A stretch of DNA of 40,837 bases, taken from positions 1 through 40,837 of the forward strand of contig JAZDSV010000082.1 in assembly GCA_036784855.1 (NCBI GenBank), read 5' to 3'. Made by a program: the position numbers and the translations under genes. Positions 1 through 9,592 of the stretch are shown piece by piece. This DNA comes from Aphelidium insulamus. Lineage: Eukaryota; Aphelidiomycota; Aphelidea; Aphelidiaceae. Below the pieces are notes generated by a model, which made no database searches, was not told where the DNA came from, and was given only the letters and a program-made list of their open reading frames with translations. Position 1 is the first letter of the stretch. The number at the start of each line of letters is the position of its first letter.

Positions 1-1
1 A

Positions 2-442
2 GTTGCCGATGTTGCCGATGCGGCCACGCGGTTCCTGCTAATTGCCGGCCAGCCGTTGAGCGCCGATATTCTGGCACGTTCGCAGCTGGTCAACGCGGGC
101 AACAAGACCTCGCTGGCTGTGCAGCTAAAGAACCGACCCGGCGCTCTGGTCCGCGCGCTGTCTTGCTTTTCACTACGCGACATCAACGTGCTCAAGATGG
201 AGTCGAAGCCGTCGCCGCGCGTGGGCGGTGCCGTGGCCGGCCTGGGTGCTGGCAGCATCTGGGAGTGGGTCACCTATCTGGACATTGAGGGCGGCAACAA
301 CGAGGTGCCGGTGCGCAATGCCCTCGCCAACCTTGTCGAGTTCTCCAACGGCGTCAAGGTGCTGGGCAGCTATCCGAAACAGCGCTTTGGCGAGAGCAAT
401 GTTTCCGCGGCCACGCTTCCAGTTCGTGCGTTCGGCATGTGA
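2..442 (+). CDS. Prephenate dehydratase, C-terminal part with ACT domain (5' end outside window)
   Basis: Prephenate dehydratase turns prephenate into phenylpyruvate, the committed step to phenylalanine; the C-terminal ACT domain binds phenylalanine for feedback control. The reading frame is open from the window edge, so the catalytic part lies upstream. The start of the visible part (ATRFLLIAGQ) resembles the conserved TRF(L/F)(L/V)I strand that ends the catalytic domain. The ACT domain follows: NKTSLAVQLKNRPGALVRAL is its first strand and helix, and MESKPSP corresponds to the family's ESRP motif, with Lys in place of Arg. The protein ends about 30 residues after the ACT fold, at RAFGM. Animals lack this enzyme; fungi, plants and many protists have it. 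It fits with chorismate synthase at 32.4-34.0 kb, although the two are not clustered. An arogenate dehydratase would look the same here. Confidence 0.85.
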   Translation, partial: VADVADAATRFLLIAGQPLSADILARSQLVNAGNKTSLAVQLKNRPGALVRALSCFSLRDINVLKMESKPSPRVGGAVAGLGAGSIWEWVTYLDIEGGNNEVPVRNALANLVEFSNGVKVLGSYPKQRFGESNVSAATLPVRAFGM

Positions 443-1011
443 GATCTGCCACTGTGTCGTGGAAATATATTTGCATCATCACCATGTTTATACCTTGCCG
501 TTGTTGATGTGCAGAAGACCAGTAATATTTCTTTATCATAGTTGTAGCAATTGCTGCGCTAAGCTGATTTAATCGGGCCTGGTTCTGATATTGCACCAGT
601 ATTTTAATCAAACCAAACTGAACAGACATGTACTACGAGTCCTGTATTCAGATCTTATGCGCAGATAGACCACTTATACAGGCTGAGGTTATCCATGTGT
701 TGGATCGTCGACGCACGTGAGACGTTGTGGATGTTGAAATGAGGGAAGAGCAAGTACCATTAACAACTGCGCGTGTGCGCACGGGCAAGCTTTTCAAGGT
801 GAACCGTGCAATGCTGTTTGTGTTTTCAGTGTCATCAATTACCAGACTAGTCGTTCTCACGTCGGGCTCAATGCCGCTGCAAATCCGTCGAATGCTACCA
901 AGTAATATACGTTTGCTTATTCGGGCAAATTGCAAGGTGCTATCTCGTTGCTGCTGTGGCGTAAATGAGGAGACAATTTGGGACCGATAGCTGCATGACA
1001 CCCATGGGCAC
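443..1011. other. Intergenic, no convincing gene
   Basis: This 569-bp stretch lies between two convergent genes. It holds open frames on both strands (for example 648-1043 minus and 727-990 plus), but neither shows a recognisable motif, signal peptide or splice pattern. I regard them as chance frames in 3' flanking DNA. Confidence 0.5.
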
Positions 1012-1539
1012 TCATTTGGATTCTGCTTGGTCCGTTTCTTCAAATACTTTTTTCGTGTCGATCAAGAACGTTGGATCAGGTTCATTATGACCACTTCTTC
1101 GTTTCTGATTAACGGTGCATGTAGAGCTTCGTCCACCAGCATGGAATTCCGTAGTCACTATGCAAATGTTGAAATGGCTGACAATGTCAGTTTTCCAGCG
1201 CTTAATAGCCTTTTTAGCCGCTAGAAAAAACAATAATCCAATGTTGGCACTGGTGGCGGCGGCAGCTTTGCCAACTTGCAGCAAGTGTCCAAGTTTACGA
1301 CGATTGCATGTTTTTAAAGTACCGCACAGAATATCTTGCAGCAAATCATCGTATGTCTGCAGCATCGTTACAATATCGCCTTGAGGCGCCGCGGCACAGT
1401 CTTTAACAAACTGCTTCAGAACGGCTGGGTCATCAAATGCGGCTTTCAGTTTATCTTGCATATTGAGGGAAATCACCCCTACTGCCATGACATTTGTGAT
1501 AGCTGCCATGAAGCAGCACAGCACGGCCAGCGGTTGCAT
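1012..1539 (-). CDS. Small secretory-pathway protein, unknown family
   Basis: An intronless frame of 175 codons. The ATG at 1539 was chosen because it places a clean signal peptide at the N-terminus (MQPLAVLCCFMAAITNVMA, then VG); the frame upstream has only TTG codons. The mature part has an acidic helical segment, cysteines (KDCAAA, DILCGTLKTCNRR), a hydrophobic stretch (ATSANIGLLFFLAAKKAIKRW) that could be a membrane helix, and a charged C-terminus. Third codon positions are more A/T-rich than in the neighbouring GC-rich genes. It diverges from EF-hand gene A across a 346-bp AT-rich spacer. I do not recognise the family. The signal peptide, cysteines and possible TM helix recall the general layout of EF-hand genes A-C, but I see no sequence match. 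The distal part could contain an unspotted intron. Confidence 0.5.
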   Translation of the reverse strand: MQPLAVLCCFMAAITNVMAVGVISLNMQDKLKAAFDDPAVLKQFVKDCAAAPQGDIVTMLQTYDDLLQDILCGTLKTCNRRKLGHLLQVGKAAAATSANIGLLFFLAAKKAIKRWKTDIVSHFNICIVTTEFHAGGRSSTCTVNQKRRSGHNEPDPTFLIDTKKVFEETDQAESK

Positions 1540-1885
1540 ATTGCTGCAATGAAAAGGCAAAGTATTCAACAAATTATTATTAAATATTATGTTGCATAAT
1601 TACATTAATAATTAATCCGTGGCCAATCGGGTGCGCAGAGCAGGCAGCCAATGGCGGATGACTGATCGCTACGGCCGTCAATTATCGACTAAGCCTGGAT
1701 GAAACGTTAATAAACGGCATCTGATGAGATTTCTGTAAGACGCTCGGTACATTAAGCAGAGTGAGCAACGCATGCAGAAGAAATGCACGCAGCAAAACAC
1801 CAATGGATTTGCTCGAATGTGATTGGCCAGCGCGTCAAGGCACCATTAGGCCGTTTGCCACATTTTCTCCGCGCTCACATTTAGA
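1540..1885. promoter_or_regulatory. Divergent intergenic spacer
   Basis: Spacer between the ATG of the minus-strand secretory gene (1539) and the ATG of EF-hand gene A (1886). Positions about 1565-1615 are very AT-rich with TTAAATATTA and TAATTAAT runs, a plausible core promoter for the minus gene. I see no other gene in it. Confidence 0.35.
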
Positions 1886-2958
1886 ATGGTCAACGCGCGC
1901 GCATTCACAGCTGCCATCGCCCTGGCGGCACTTCAATGCGCGTGCATATCTGCCTCCGCAGTGGCGCCGCAATCATCTACGTCAGTTGCCCCTGCTGCCA
2001 ATGGCACCGCGCCGGCCAGCAACACCACATCCACCGCGCCCTCGGTGAAGCCACAGTGCGCCGAGGGTGACGGTCCGCCGCAAAACACCACGCTCTTTGC
2101 GCAACTATATCCGAACGCTACCGTGGCACCCGATGTGAAAGATATATTCTACTCGATTGACGTGAGCGGCGACGGCATGGTGGACCCGTCGGAATTGATG
2201 GCGTTTTTCGCGTCGATCGGTGAAAAGACCAACGGGCGCCTCACGCTCAAAGCGAGCAATGCGCTCAAATTCTCCGACACCAACGGTATGTAAATACATA
2301 CTATCGTGTGTATATTAAAATGGTTAATGGTTAACTTTTAGGCGACCTATTCACCACGCTGCCCGAATTCCAGAGCACGTACGGCGACATGATGACCGTG
2401 AATTATACTGGCTGCAAGGGCCAGTGCGACGCGGTGCATAGCAAGTTTGAGAAGTGCAATTTTTTCAATGTGTCGGACACGGCGTCCGAGAAGGAGAAGA
2501 AGAGCTCCACCCTGGCGTGGATCAAGATGATTACTTGCCGCTTGGGACTGACTGACTTTGAGGAGGTTGGCCGGTGCATCAAGAAGACAGATGACTGCGA
2601 TGCGCTGCAAAAGTGTTTGCGCAAAGGCGGCAAATCAGTGGACGTTGCGGCCATCACTAGCATGAGCACCATGATCAAGTCTAATTCGTCGTCGCTCGTT
2701 GTCTCGGACCCGAAGAATGTGGCAAAGGAAAGTGCTCGTTTGAACCGGCTGAACGGTATAAACACGTTCTTTTCCTACCTGTCGATCAGTGTAGCAATTG
2801 GAGGAATTGTTGCTGGCTATCCCTACTTGTTGGGTAGTGCGGCCTGGGCTGCGGTGAAAAAGTGGCTGATGATTTCATTTGCAATTTCCATTCCTGGAAT
2901 CATTGCCTCACTTATCGGCAGCAGCACCACCATGGTCTCCATCAAAGGCAGCAAGTAG
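1886..2958 (+). CDS. Secretory EF-hand / Cys-rich / two-TM protein, paralogue A
   Basis: Two exons, 1886-2285 and 2342-2958; the 56-nt GT-AG intron 2286-2341 splits the Gly codon inside the second EF-hand loop. The protein has a signal peptide (MVNARAFTAAIALAALQCACISASA), a Thr/Ser/Ala-rich linker, a motif shared with B and C (C-x3-DGP-x3-TTL), EF-hand 1 (DVSGDGMVDPSE), EF-hand 2 (DTNGDLFTTLPE, formed only after splicing), a Cys-rich helical domain with the shared signatures GCxGQC and CRLG, and two C-terminal hydrophobic segments (INTFFSYLSISVAIGGIVAG; WLMISFAISIPGIIASLIG). It is probably a Ca2+-binding membrane protein whose N-terminal part faces the lumen or outside. The function is unknown. 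Paralogues B and C lie 4 kb downstream with the EFA6-like gene in between. Confidence 0.8.
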
Positions 2959-3196
2959 TTGACAAGCGGTCATCAGCACTCCAATAGAGACTGACTCGTT
3001 CTATACATTGTAATGCCTTGCCTTATGTATGGTAGGATCTCCAAGGTGTCAAATTGAATGCTGAAGATAACATACTACATATGTAGTACTGCATGAGTAT
3101 ACCAAGATTTACCTGTAGTAATGGTGGAGTACTACAGCGTATACGTACGTAAGCAGAGAGAAGGTTAAGGAAGAGAACCGAGACTGAGTGAGATAA

Positions 3197-6100
3197 ATGA
3201 ACGAGCCTTCAATTGGCACATTGATGGACGAGGCGATTCAGCGCCTGCTGGCAGAGCATTGCCGCCCGCCATCGTCCTCCACGCAGGCGCCACCCGCTGA
3301 CAATGGCACACCACCCGCCAAAGTTACTGCAGGCACAGTGGACCGTGCGCGAATAGCTGAGCTGATCTATGGCGCGGACACCGCGTCCACCGCCCTCCGG
3401 CAACGCTTCGTGGACCTGTTTGACTTTGGCGGCGAGTCACTGGTGGACGCTCTGCGCAAGTTTCTGGCCACGTTCGTGCTGACGGGCGAGACACAGCAGC
3501 AGGACCGGGTGCTGGAGGCGTTTGCGCACCGCTACCACTCGTGCAACCCCGCCAGCCACGGCTCTGACGCCACCGTGCACCGGCTGGTCTACGCGCTCAT
3601 CCTGCTCAACACTGACCTGCACAATGCCAACATGCGGTCCGCGCGCAAGATGACACTGGAGGATTTCCTGGCCAACACGGAGGGTGCGTTTGTGGACGGG
3701 GACGGTGGTGCCGGCGGCGATAGCGGTAATAGTGCTGCGGCTACATCAACTGCGAGCCGGGCAGAACTGACGGCCATGTATGCATCGATCAAATCGGCGC
3801 CGATTATGCAGCCCGGAGGCGCAAATAGCAGTAGTGGTGCTGGCAGTGGCACTACAGAGACATCTTCGTCGTCCACTGCTGGAAGCAGAAAGCCATCGAC
3901 TGACGCCTCCAGACACTCTTCCGCTGCCTCTGCAACATCCCAAGGCTTCTTTCATCGGGCCCTCTCCATTCGCCGTGACAAGGTGTGTTTATCTGCGTGA
4001 TGTCAATCTATATTTATGCGTCCACCTGCAGAAAATGTCGGCCTCACAGCCAAATATGTCGGCATTGGGCGCTGTCGTAAGTCTCGATGTTATACAGTGT
4101 GTATTTAATATTTAGGTACCCGCGCGACCGTCACCATTTAAGGACGGCGTTATACTGCGCAAGCATGCCATCGACTTCTTTCACTGTACGGGCCTCGTCT
4201 CGCAACTGGCGCGAACTGTACGCCCGCACTGTCGGCTCAGATCTGATATTTTATCGCACGCCCCGCTCAGTGGCTGAGATGGAGGATCCGGCACTGCGAC
4301 AGCTGGATTTTGTGCCGCTGAGACATGCGGTGGCCACCGTGCTGCCGAGAGGCTACTCGTCGCAGCGGCCGCATTGTTTTCAGCTGCTGCTACACTCGGG
4401 CGCACTCTATCTCTTTCAGTGCTGTTCCGACATGGTGGCACAGCAGTGGGTTGACGTGATCAACTGGTGGGCGGCATTGGAGAGCCGTGAGCCGCTTCCC
4501 GCCGCTGTGGGCAGCGGTTGGTTCGGTCTGGAGAAGGAGTGGCTGCTGGACTTTGTGGCTGGTGGCGCGGAAGAGCTGGAAGCCGAAGATGACGGATTTA
4601 AGGTGGATAACTTTGATGATGACGAACAACAGCGTTCAGAAGAACAAAATACGTCTGCAAAGCCACTTCATGCCACCACCGGCAATGGCAGCATGGAACA
4701 AGTGCCGGTCGCTGCCGTTCCATCAAAAAGCACAGATAGAATGGATATGAAGCAAAGTGTCGTCAGCGATTCCGCAGACAGTTTGGCTGCTGAAGAGGGC
4801 AATGTGGTTTGTGCTCCCGGTCGTGGCAAGTATTACATTTCATTGCGGTCGCTATAGAGTGCTGAATTGACGCACAGAGAACGACCAGACGCTGGTCAAC
4901 ACTGCCACAGAGAGTGTGACTGACGACGGGGAGCAAGGTTTGGTTGAAACGGTAGACATGAAGGCTCCGCAGCCACTGCCGCCCATCGGTGAAAGCCACG
5001 CCGCTGAAAAGGCACTTGGTGAGGAATCGTCAAGCCCTCCTCAGATGCCTATCGGCGAAAACCACACGGCGGAAGAGGCATCTAGTGAGCAACCGTCAAA
5101 CAAGCCTCCACAGTCGCAGCCTGGGATTGAAAAAAAGAACTTGACTGCTGAGCCATCGCGCGAGGAACCAGATGGTAATGACAAACCAGTTGCGACGGCC
5201 GGCAACGCTGAGACGACAAAGCAACCACTATCAGCGGCATCACCGCCTAAACGCCACTTTGAAACCGTCAATGACGCGTCGGTGCTCGAGTGGAAGGCAC
5301 CACTGCTGCCGTTTGTGCCTGCCTCGCTCAAGAGCACTGTGGAAGAGGTGAACTTGTTTGGCAAGAGTTCGAACCGATTTGACACGCCCCTTGGCGCCAA
5401 CCCCGACAAACTTGTTGCGCCATCCAAGCAGTTGGCAATGTGGACCAAGCGAATGCACCAGCTAACCGCGGACGTTGCCCAAATGCTGGAGGTGCGGGAA
5501 ATCCTTCGCCATTTTGGCGTCGGCAAGGGTGCACAGGAAATTATATTAAGCGTTGCGGCCGCCGCAAGCAATCTCGATTCCGATGAGCAGAACGGTGGTG
5601 GAGCGTTGCGATCGAACCGCTTCCCCTCCTCTCCTAGTATTAGCTCGTTAAACGGCGGCGGTGGCGGCTCATTGGCGGTGTCCCCGCTGTCTACGACCAG
5701 CCGCCAAAGCAGCATGACTCGTGTGATGAGCACCGCCAGCACCGACAGCTCGTCCAGCCAACGTTCCGGTCACTCGGAGGAGCGTTACTGGACCGCTGCA
5801 ATGGCCATGTCTATATCTTCACTTGCTGGTGCAGCGTCGACGGAATCCCCATCACTGAATGATGCAGCCAACAATAACAACCAAGCTGCACCAAGTCTCA
5901 CGAACCAAACGCTGAAGATGCCAACGGCGACACACTGCAAGGCAGCTTCGTGACGGTGCCTCCGCCAGCTGGAATCACTGTCTACGTGCACCCGCTGCCA
6001 AAATGCATCTGGCATGCTTTGCTCGGTGACAATGGCGTTGTTGCAGATTCAAACGGTGTCGTTGGACTGCCATCGCTGTCGGCAGTCAATCCGCGACTGG

Positions 6101-6750
6101 CAACGCGAATTGACCGTAATTGGCACAACAAGTTTTCCTTTCTTCAGTGGGAAGTGTGCAAGGCAAGGTGCTTTGTGCATGCTTTGCAACGCGGAGTTTC
6201 AGGAGGCGATAGTGGAACTGACTTGAACCGATCCATTGGTGGCAGGGCTGCGTTGCCGCCGCTAATACCCGACACTATGGCCGCGGCCGGTGCTGCTGGT
6301 GCAGCTGCATATGCACGCCGTCAATCTTCCACGGTCACTGTCACCATGCGTGCGGCACGACTGCAGCAATCCTCGATCAAACCACGCCGCGGCATTCCGT
6401 TCTTTGGCGGGAGTGTTCGCGGTACCGCGGCCGCCATGGTGGAGGAGCGCATGACAACGACGGTGGCGGCAACCAACGGCAACAGCAACAACAACGCTCA
6501 CACCGAGACCATTCTAACGAGCACGAGCAATAACGTGTCCATCACGGTGCAGAGCGACGAGTCATCATCACTGCAGGGAGAAACGCTTTTCGGTGGTGTG
6601 ACGGATACCGCAATGTCTGCTACTGACTCCAGGCGCCTATCATCGGCCGGTATTGCCGTCGGGGAGTTGGACGCTTCAACTCGCAAATTGACTGATCTGG
6701 CATTCATGGAGAGGCTGACTGGCTGCTCTGGCGCGGCATTAAACAAGTGA
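3197..6750 (+). CDS. EFA6/PSD-type Arf guanine-nucleotide exchange factor (Sec7 + PH)
   Basis: Exchange factor that loads Arf GTPases, typically Arf6, with GTP at the plasma membrane. The Sec7 domain is in the first exon: FVLTGETQQQDRVLEAFA holds the catalytic glutamate, and VYALILLNTDLHNANM is the second active-site motif followed by MTLEDF; both resemble the EFA6/PSD subfamily more than cytohesins. The PH domain follows (RNWRELYARTVGSDLIFYR; RHAVATVLPRGYSSQRPHCF; WVDVINWWAALES, then PLPAAVGS, an EFA6-like ending). Long Ser/Thr/Ala-rich regions and a late helical segment (FLQWEVCKARCFVHALQRG) complete it. Exons read: 3197-3982; 4032-4076; from 4116; an intron near 4807-4879 (ends uncertain); and probably a 47-nt intron 5895-5941, which restores the frame. 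Between PH strands 1 and 2 (about 4175-4200) the frame breaks by one base: either an indel, or splicing of 4186-4240, which would delete the second strand. Confidence 0.75.
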
Positions 6751-6790
6751 TTTTTAAGATGTTTACAGTTACAGTTTTAAGCCTCGTGAG

Positions 6791-6838
6791 TATAAAAAGT
6801 ATACAATCGGGTGGCGCAGCCAGGTCAAGGTCAAGGTC
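6791..6838 (+). promoter_or_regulatory. TATA-like box and AAGGTC direct repeats upstream of EF-hand gene B
   Basis: TATAAAA lies at 6791-6797, and 25 bp further on a run of three direct hexamer repeats (AGGTCAAGGTCAAGGTC, 6822-6838). The ATG of gene B follows at 6922. The spacing suits a core promoter with elements near the start site; this is inferred from position only. Confidence 0.35.
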
Positions 6839-6921
6839 GGCACATGATTGGCGAAACAAAAGCGGCGGCGCCACTTATAGAAAACAGTTGAACAACCGCT
6901 GCGCCGCAACTTCTCACAAGA

Positions 6922-7985
6922 ATGCTGCTCGTGTCCGCCGTCATTGCCGCCGCGCTGTGCGCTTCCACGGTCAATGCAAGCGCCGCAACGACTACGACAC
7001 CAGTTGCGCAAGTTGCTTCAACGCGTTGCAGCGTCGCTGACGGGCCAGAGGTTGCCACCACGCTCACGGAGGAGTATGCCGCCACCGGGGAGGCGCCACC
7101 AGATTTCAACGCACTATTCGACGCCATGAACACGGACGGAAACAAGTTCATCACGCGTCGTGAGTCAGTGCGCTACTTTTTTAGTGCGCTGAACATCTAC
7201 AACACGACCAAGAACGACACCGACAAGGTTGTGGTTGCCGACGTTCCCGCCATGGCTGATAAGGACGGCAAGTGGCTTTATATAGTGGGCTATAGCATCC
7301 TGAATTGGATTCATCTCCTGTGTAGGTAACGATATGGTGTCCAAGGAAGAGTTTGTGGCGAGCATGACCGCGCTTTGGAACCAGAAATTTTACGGTTGCG
7401 CCGGCCAGTGCAAATCAATTCAGGCTAAGCTGGACTTGTGCAAGGTGCAAGACTCTACCAGCACCGCGTATGTGGAGAAGCACGACAAAATTGCCCGGTT
7501 CTACATGCGAAGCTGTCGCCTGGGCTCTCTGGCCGTGGAGCTGTTTTCTCGCTGCCTGCAAAAGAGCGCATGCGACACGCCAGAGTTTGACAAATGCTTC
7601 GATCTGTCGTTGGCCATGAGTAGAGCGTTTAGCACTGCCGACATTGCGCGTCACCGACAAGAAGCGCGGCACTCATGATGCCAAGAAGCGCGGCACTCAT
7701 GATGCCGATGACAGCACCACCGCTGTGGTGAACAATGGTTTGCCGGCATTGCAAGCACAGCGCACTTCCATGGCAGTGGACGCAATGGGAATGATTTTGG
7801 GCCGCCTGATAGGGATTATCTCGCTCGTTGTCGGGGGAGTCGCGTTCCTGATCACGAACACAATGTCGGCAATCGTATATGGCAGTTTGGGAGTGTTTGT
7901 GGCGGCCACGACGCTTGGTATCGTCGCCCGGCTGCATTGGTCGCACAACAGAAGCAACGTCAGGATTAAAATGTCGACCGAGTAG
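6922..7985 (+). CDS. Secretory EF-hand / Cys-rich / two-TM protein, paralogue B (reading-frame break)
   Basis: Paralogue of A and C with the same layout: signal peptide (MLLVSAVIAAALCASTVNAS), C-x3-DGP-x3-TTL motif, EF-hand 1 (NTDGNKFITRRE), EF-hand 2 (DKDGNDMVSKEE, made by splicing), then FYGCAGQC, RSCRLG and further cysteines. The intron sits at the same Gly codon as in A and C, but here it begins GCAAGT and ends TAG: a 58-nt GC-AG intron, 7268-7325. After STADIA (about 7650) the frame runs into a stop at 7676; the frame that carries on with a linker, two TM helices and the C-terminus is shifted by one base and ends at 7985. No GT-AG segment of suitable length and phase repairs this. A perfect 24-bp tandem duplication (7659-7706) lies at the break. 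The gene is either damaged or affected by an assembly indel. Confidence 0.7.
7659..7706 (+). repeat. 24-bp perfect tandem duplication in EF-hand gene B
   Basis: Two adjacent identical 24-bp units, 7659-7682 and 7683-7706, each reading KKRGTHDA in the downstream frame. The unit is a multiple of three, so it does not itself shift the frame; it sits immediately after the frame break of gene B. Confidence 0.9.
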
Positions 7986-8054
7986 TAGGGCGAATACGCA
8001 AGCGGCAGAAGATATTCCATATTGTGGCGTCAAATAGAGCTACGCCACATTTCC

Positions 8055-9126
8055 ATGGCCTTTCTGATCTTCATGAACTTCGTACATATCTGCGCACTAG
8101 TGTGCCTCTACTGCCTCGTGGCGGCTGTTGGAGCAAGCGCGCCACCGGCAGCTGCACCACCATCTGCCAAAGAGAATAGCAATTCCACTACTGCGAAAAA
8201 ACTGGCAAAGCCGCGCTGCAGTGCGGAAGATGGCCCAGAGTTGGCCACGACGCTGACGGCCGATTATGCCGCGTCTGGTGAGTCGCTGCCCGATTTCGGC
8301 GCGCTCTTTGAAAAGATCGACGCGAACCACGACAGCAGCATCGGAAAGGATGAGTCAATAAGCTATTTCATGAACTATATCAAGAATGGTAGTAACGATA
8401 CGGACACCAAGGTGCTTGCAGCTGACGTCCCCGCCATTGCCGACAAAGATGGTATGTACTATGCAACTGTATATTAATGTACATATACATAACTGGACAG
8501 GCAACAAGAATGTGACCAAGGAAGAGTTTGTGGCGGGAATGCACGCTCTGTGGAACGAAACATTCTACGGGTGTGCCGGCCAGTGCAATGCCACGCAGCA
8601 TAAGCTGGACAGCTGTGGCGTGTTTGACAAGTCGGCCAAAACGTACGACGAGCAATTTGACAAGATGGCGCGGTTCTACATGCGCACGTGCCGCCTGGGC
8701 AGCATTGATTTTTCCCCAATGGCCAAGTGCATCAAGGACACGCAGTGCGAGGACGTAGCTGCGGTGTGTCTGTATCAGCAGCAGTACACGGCGGCAGATA
8801 TTGCCATCACTCTCAAAGGTGCCATGCATCACATGAACAAGACCTCGGCGGCGAATATCTCCAGCAACAGTACCGACGTCGAGGACAGTCGAAAGTCGCT
8901 GGTACGCTACGTGGACGGCCTGGGCATGATCAATATCGTGCGAGTCTTGTCAATCGTTGCCATGGTGATCTCGGCATTGGTAGCCATTGGCGGGAACTTT
9001 GTGCCGCTGGTCATTAGTGCGCTTGCCTATATTGCCTCTACATTGGTAATGTTGGTTGGCGTGTACTACGGGAAACGAAAAGTACAGTCGGTGACCGTCA
9101 CGATGCCCCAGACGCCTACTCACTAG
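8055..9126 (+). CDS. Secretory EF-hand / Cys-rich / two-TM protein, paralogue C (intact)
   Basis: Exons 8055-8451 and 8501-9126 with a 49-nt GT-AG intron (8452-8500) at the same Gly codon of EF-hand 2 as in A and B. The ATG at 8055 was chosen because it starts a signal peptide (MAFLIFMNFVHICALVCLYC...). Order: signal peptide; Ala/Pro-rich linker; C-x3-DGP-x3-TTL motif; EF-hand 1 (DANHDSSIGKDE); EF-hand 2 (DKDGNKNVTKEE); Cys-rich domain with FYGCAGQC, RTCRLG and later cysteines; an N-glycosylation-rich linker (NKT, NIS, NSS, NST); two membrane segments (INIVRVLSIVAMVISALVAIGG; LVISALAYIASTLVMLVGVYYG); and a short tail. It starts only 70 bp after the end of B and is more similar to B than to A, so B and C look like the younger duplication. 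Likely a Ca2+-binding membrane protein; its role is unknown. Confidence 0.8.
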
Positions 9127-9386
9127 GAGTACTTCTATTCAACATGGCAAGAAATAAAAAACCTTACACAATATGTAATAGTTGATAAATATAAGTAGAA
9201 TAAATGAAGTAGAGTCGGGATTCATTTCCCAATTTCTAAACTTTGCGATCTGATCTAGTACTTTGAAACGGGAAACCTGTCCCGTGCGGCGCGTGAGTCC
9301 TTCTGGAATACTCTGTTGTGTGAAATAGATAGAGTTATCTATTATCTATAGAGTTATCTCCACGCGGTACGATACGTATTGAACCA

Positions 9387-9423
9387 GAACGGGAAAGGTC
9401 TTCAATAGACACCTTTCCCGTTC
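9387..9423. repeat. Perfect 13-bp inverted repeat (hairpin)
   Basis: The arm GAACGGGAAAGGT (9387-9399) and its exact reverse complement ACCTTTCCCGTTC (9411-9423) are separated by 11 nt. A related smaller hairpin (ACGGGA/TCCCGT) is at 9268-9285. Confidence 0.85.
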
Positions 9424-9478
9424 ATTATAGAGAGATTATAGTCTCTTACAGTATAATATAGATATATCTATAATGAAC
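9420..9478. repeat. Nested inverted repeat, 11-bp terminal arms
   Basis: GTTCATTATAG (9420-9430) and CTATAATGAAC (9468-9478) are exact reverse complements; inside lies a 16-nt palindrome, TATAGATATATCTATA (9457-9472). The left arm overlaps the right arm of the preceding hairpin. It could be a short MITE remnant or an RNA hairpin; nothing decides this. Confidence 0.7.
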
Positions 9479-9592
9479 ACTGGAAGCCAGATCAGATCAA
9501 TCACCCAACATAGGGTCAGGGTCAGGGTGACAACTTCAACTTGTTCCAACACACACACTTGCACACACACACATTTGCACCCTTGAAATAAT

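Larger units (their letters stand above)
9127..9592. other. Intergenic spacer with clustered inverted repeats
   Basis: No gene seen. AATAAA at 9153-9158, 27 bp after the stop of EF-hand gene C, is a likely polyadenylation signal. The stretch then holds several short inverted repeats (9268-9285, 9387-9423, 9420-9478) and a GGGTCA triple repeat at 9513-9530 just before the next start codon. Confidence 0.6.

Noticed and set aside
648-1043. Minus-strand frame of 131 codons and the plus-strand frame at 727-990
   Set aside because: No ATG-supported signal, no motif, no splice context; they overlap each other in 3' flanking DNA.
9513-9530. GGGTCA repeats as an internal telomeric array
   Set aside because: Only three units and not a known telomere repeat; the context is an ordinary intergenic spacer.
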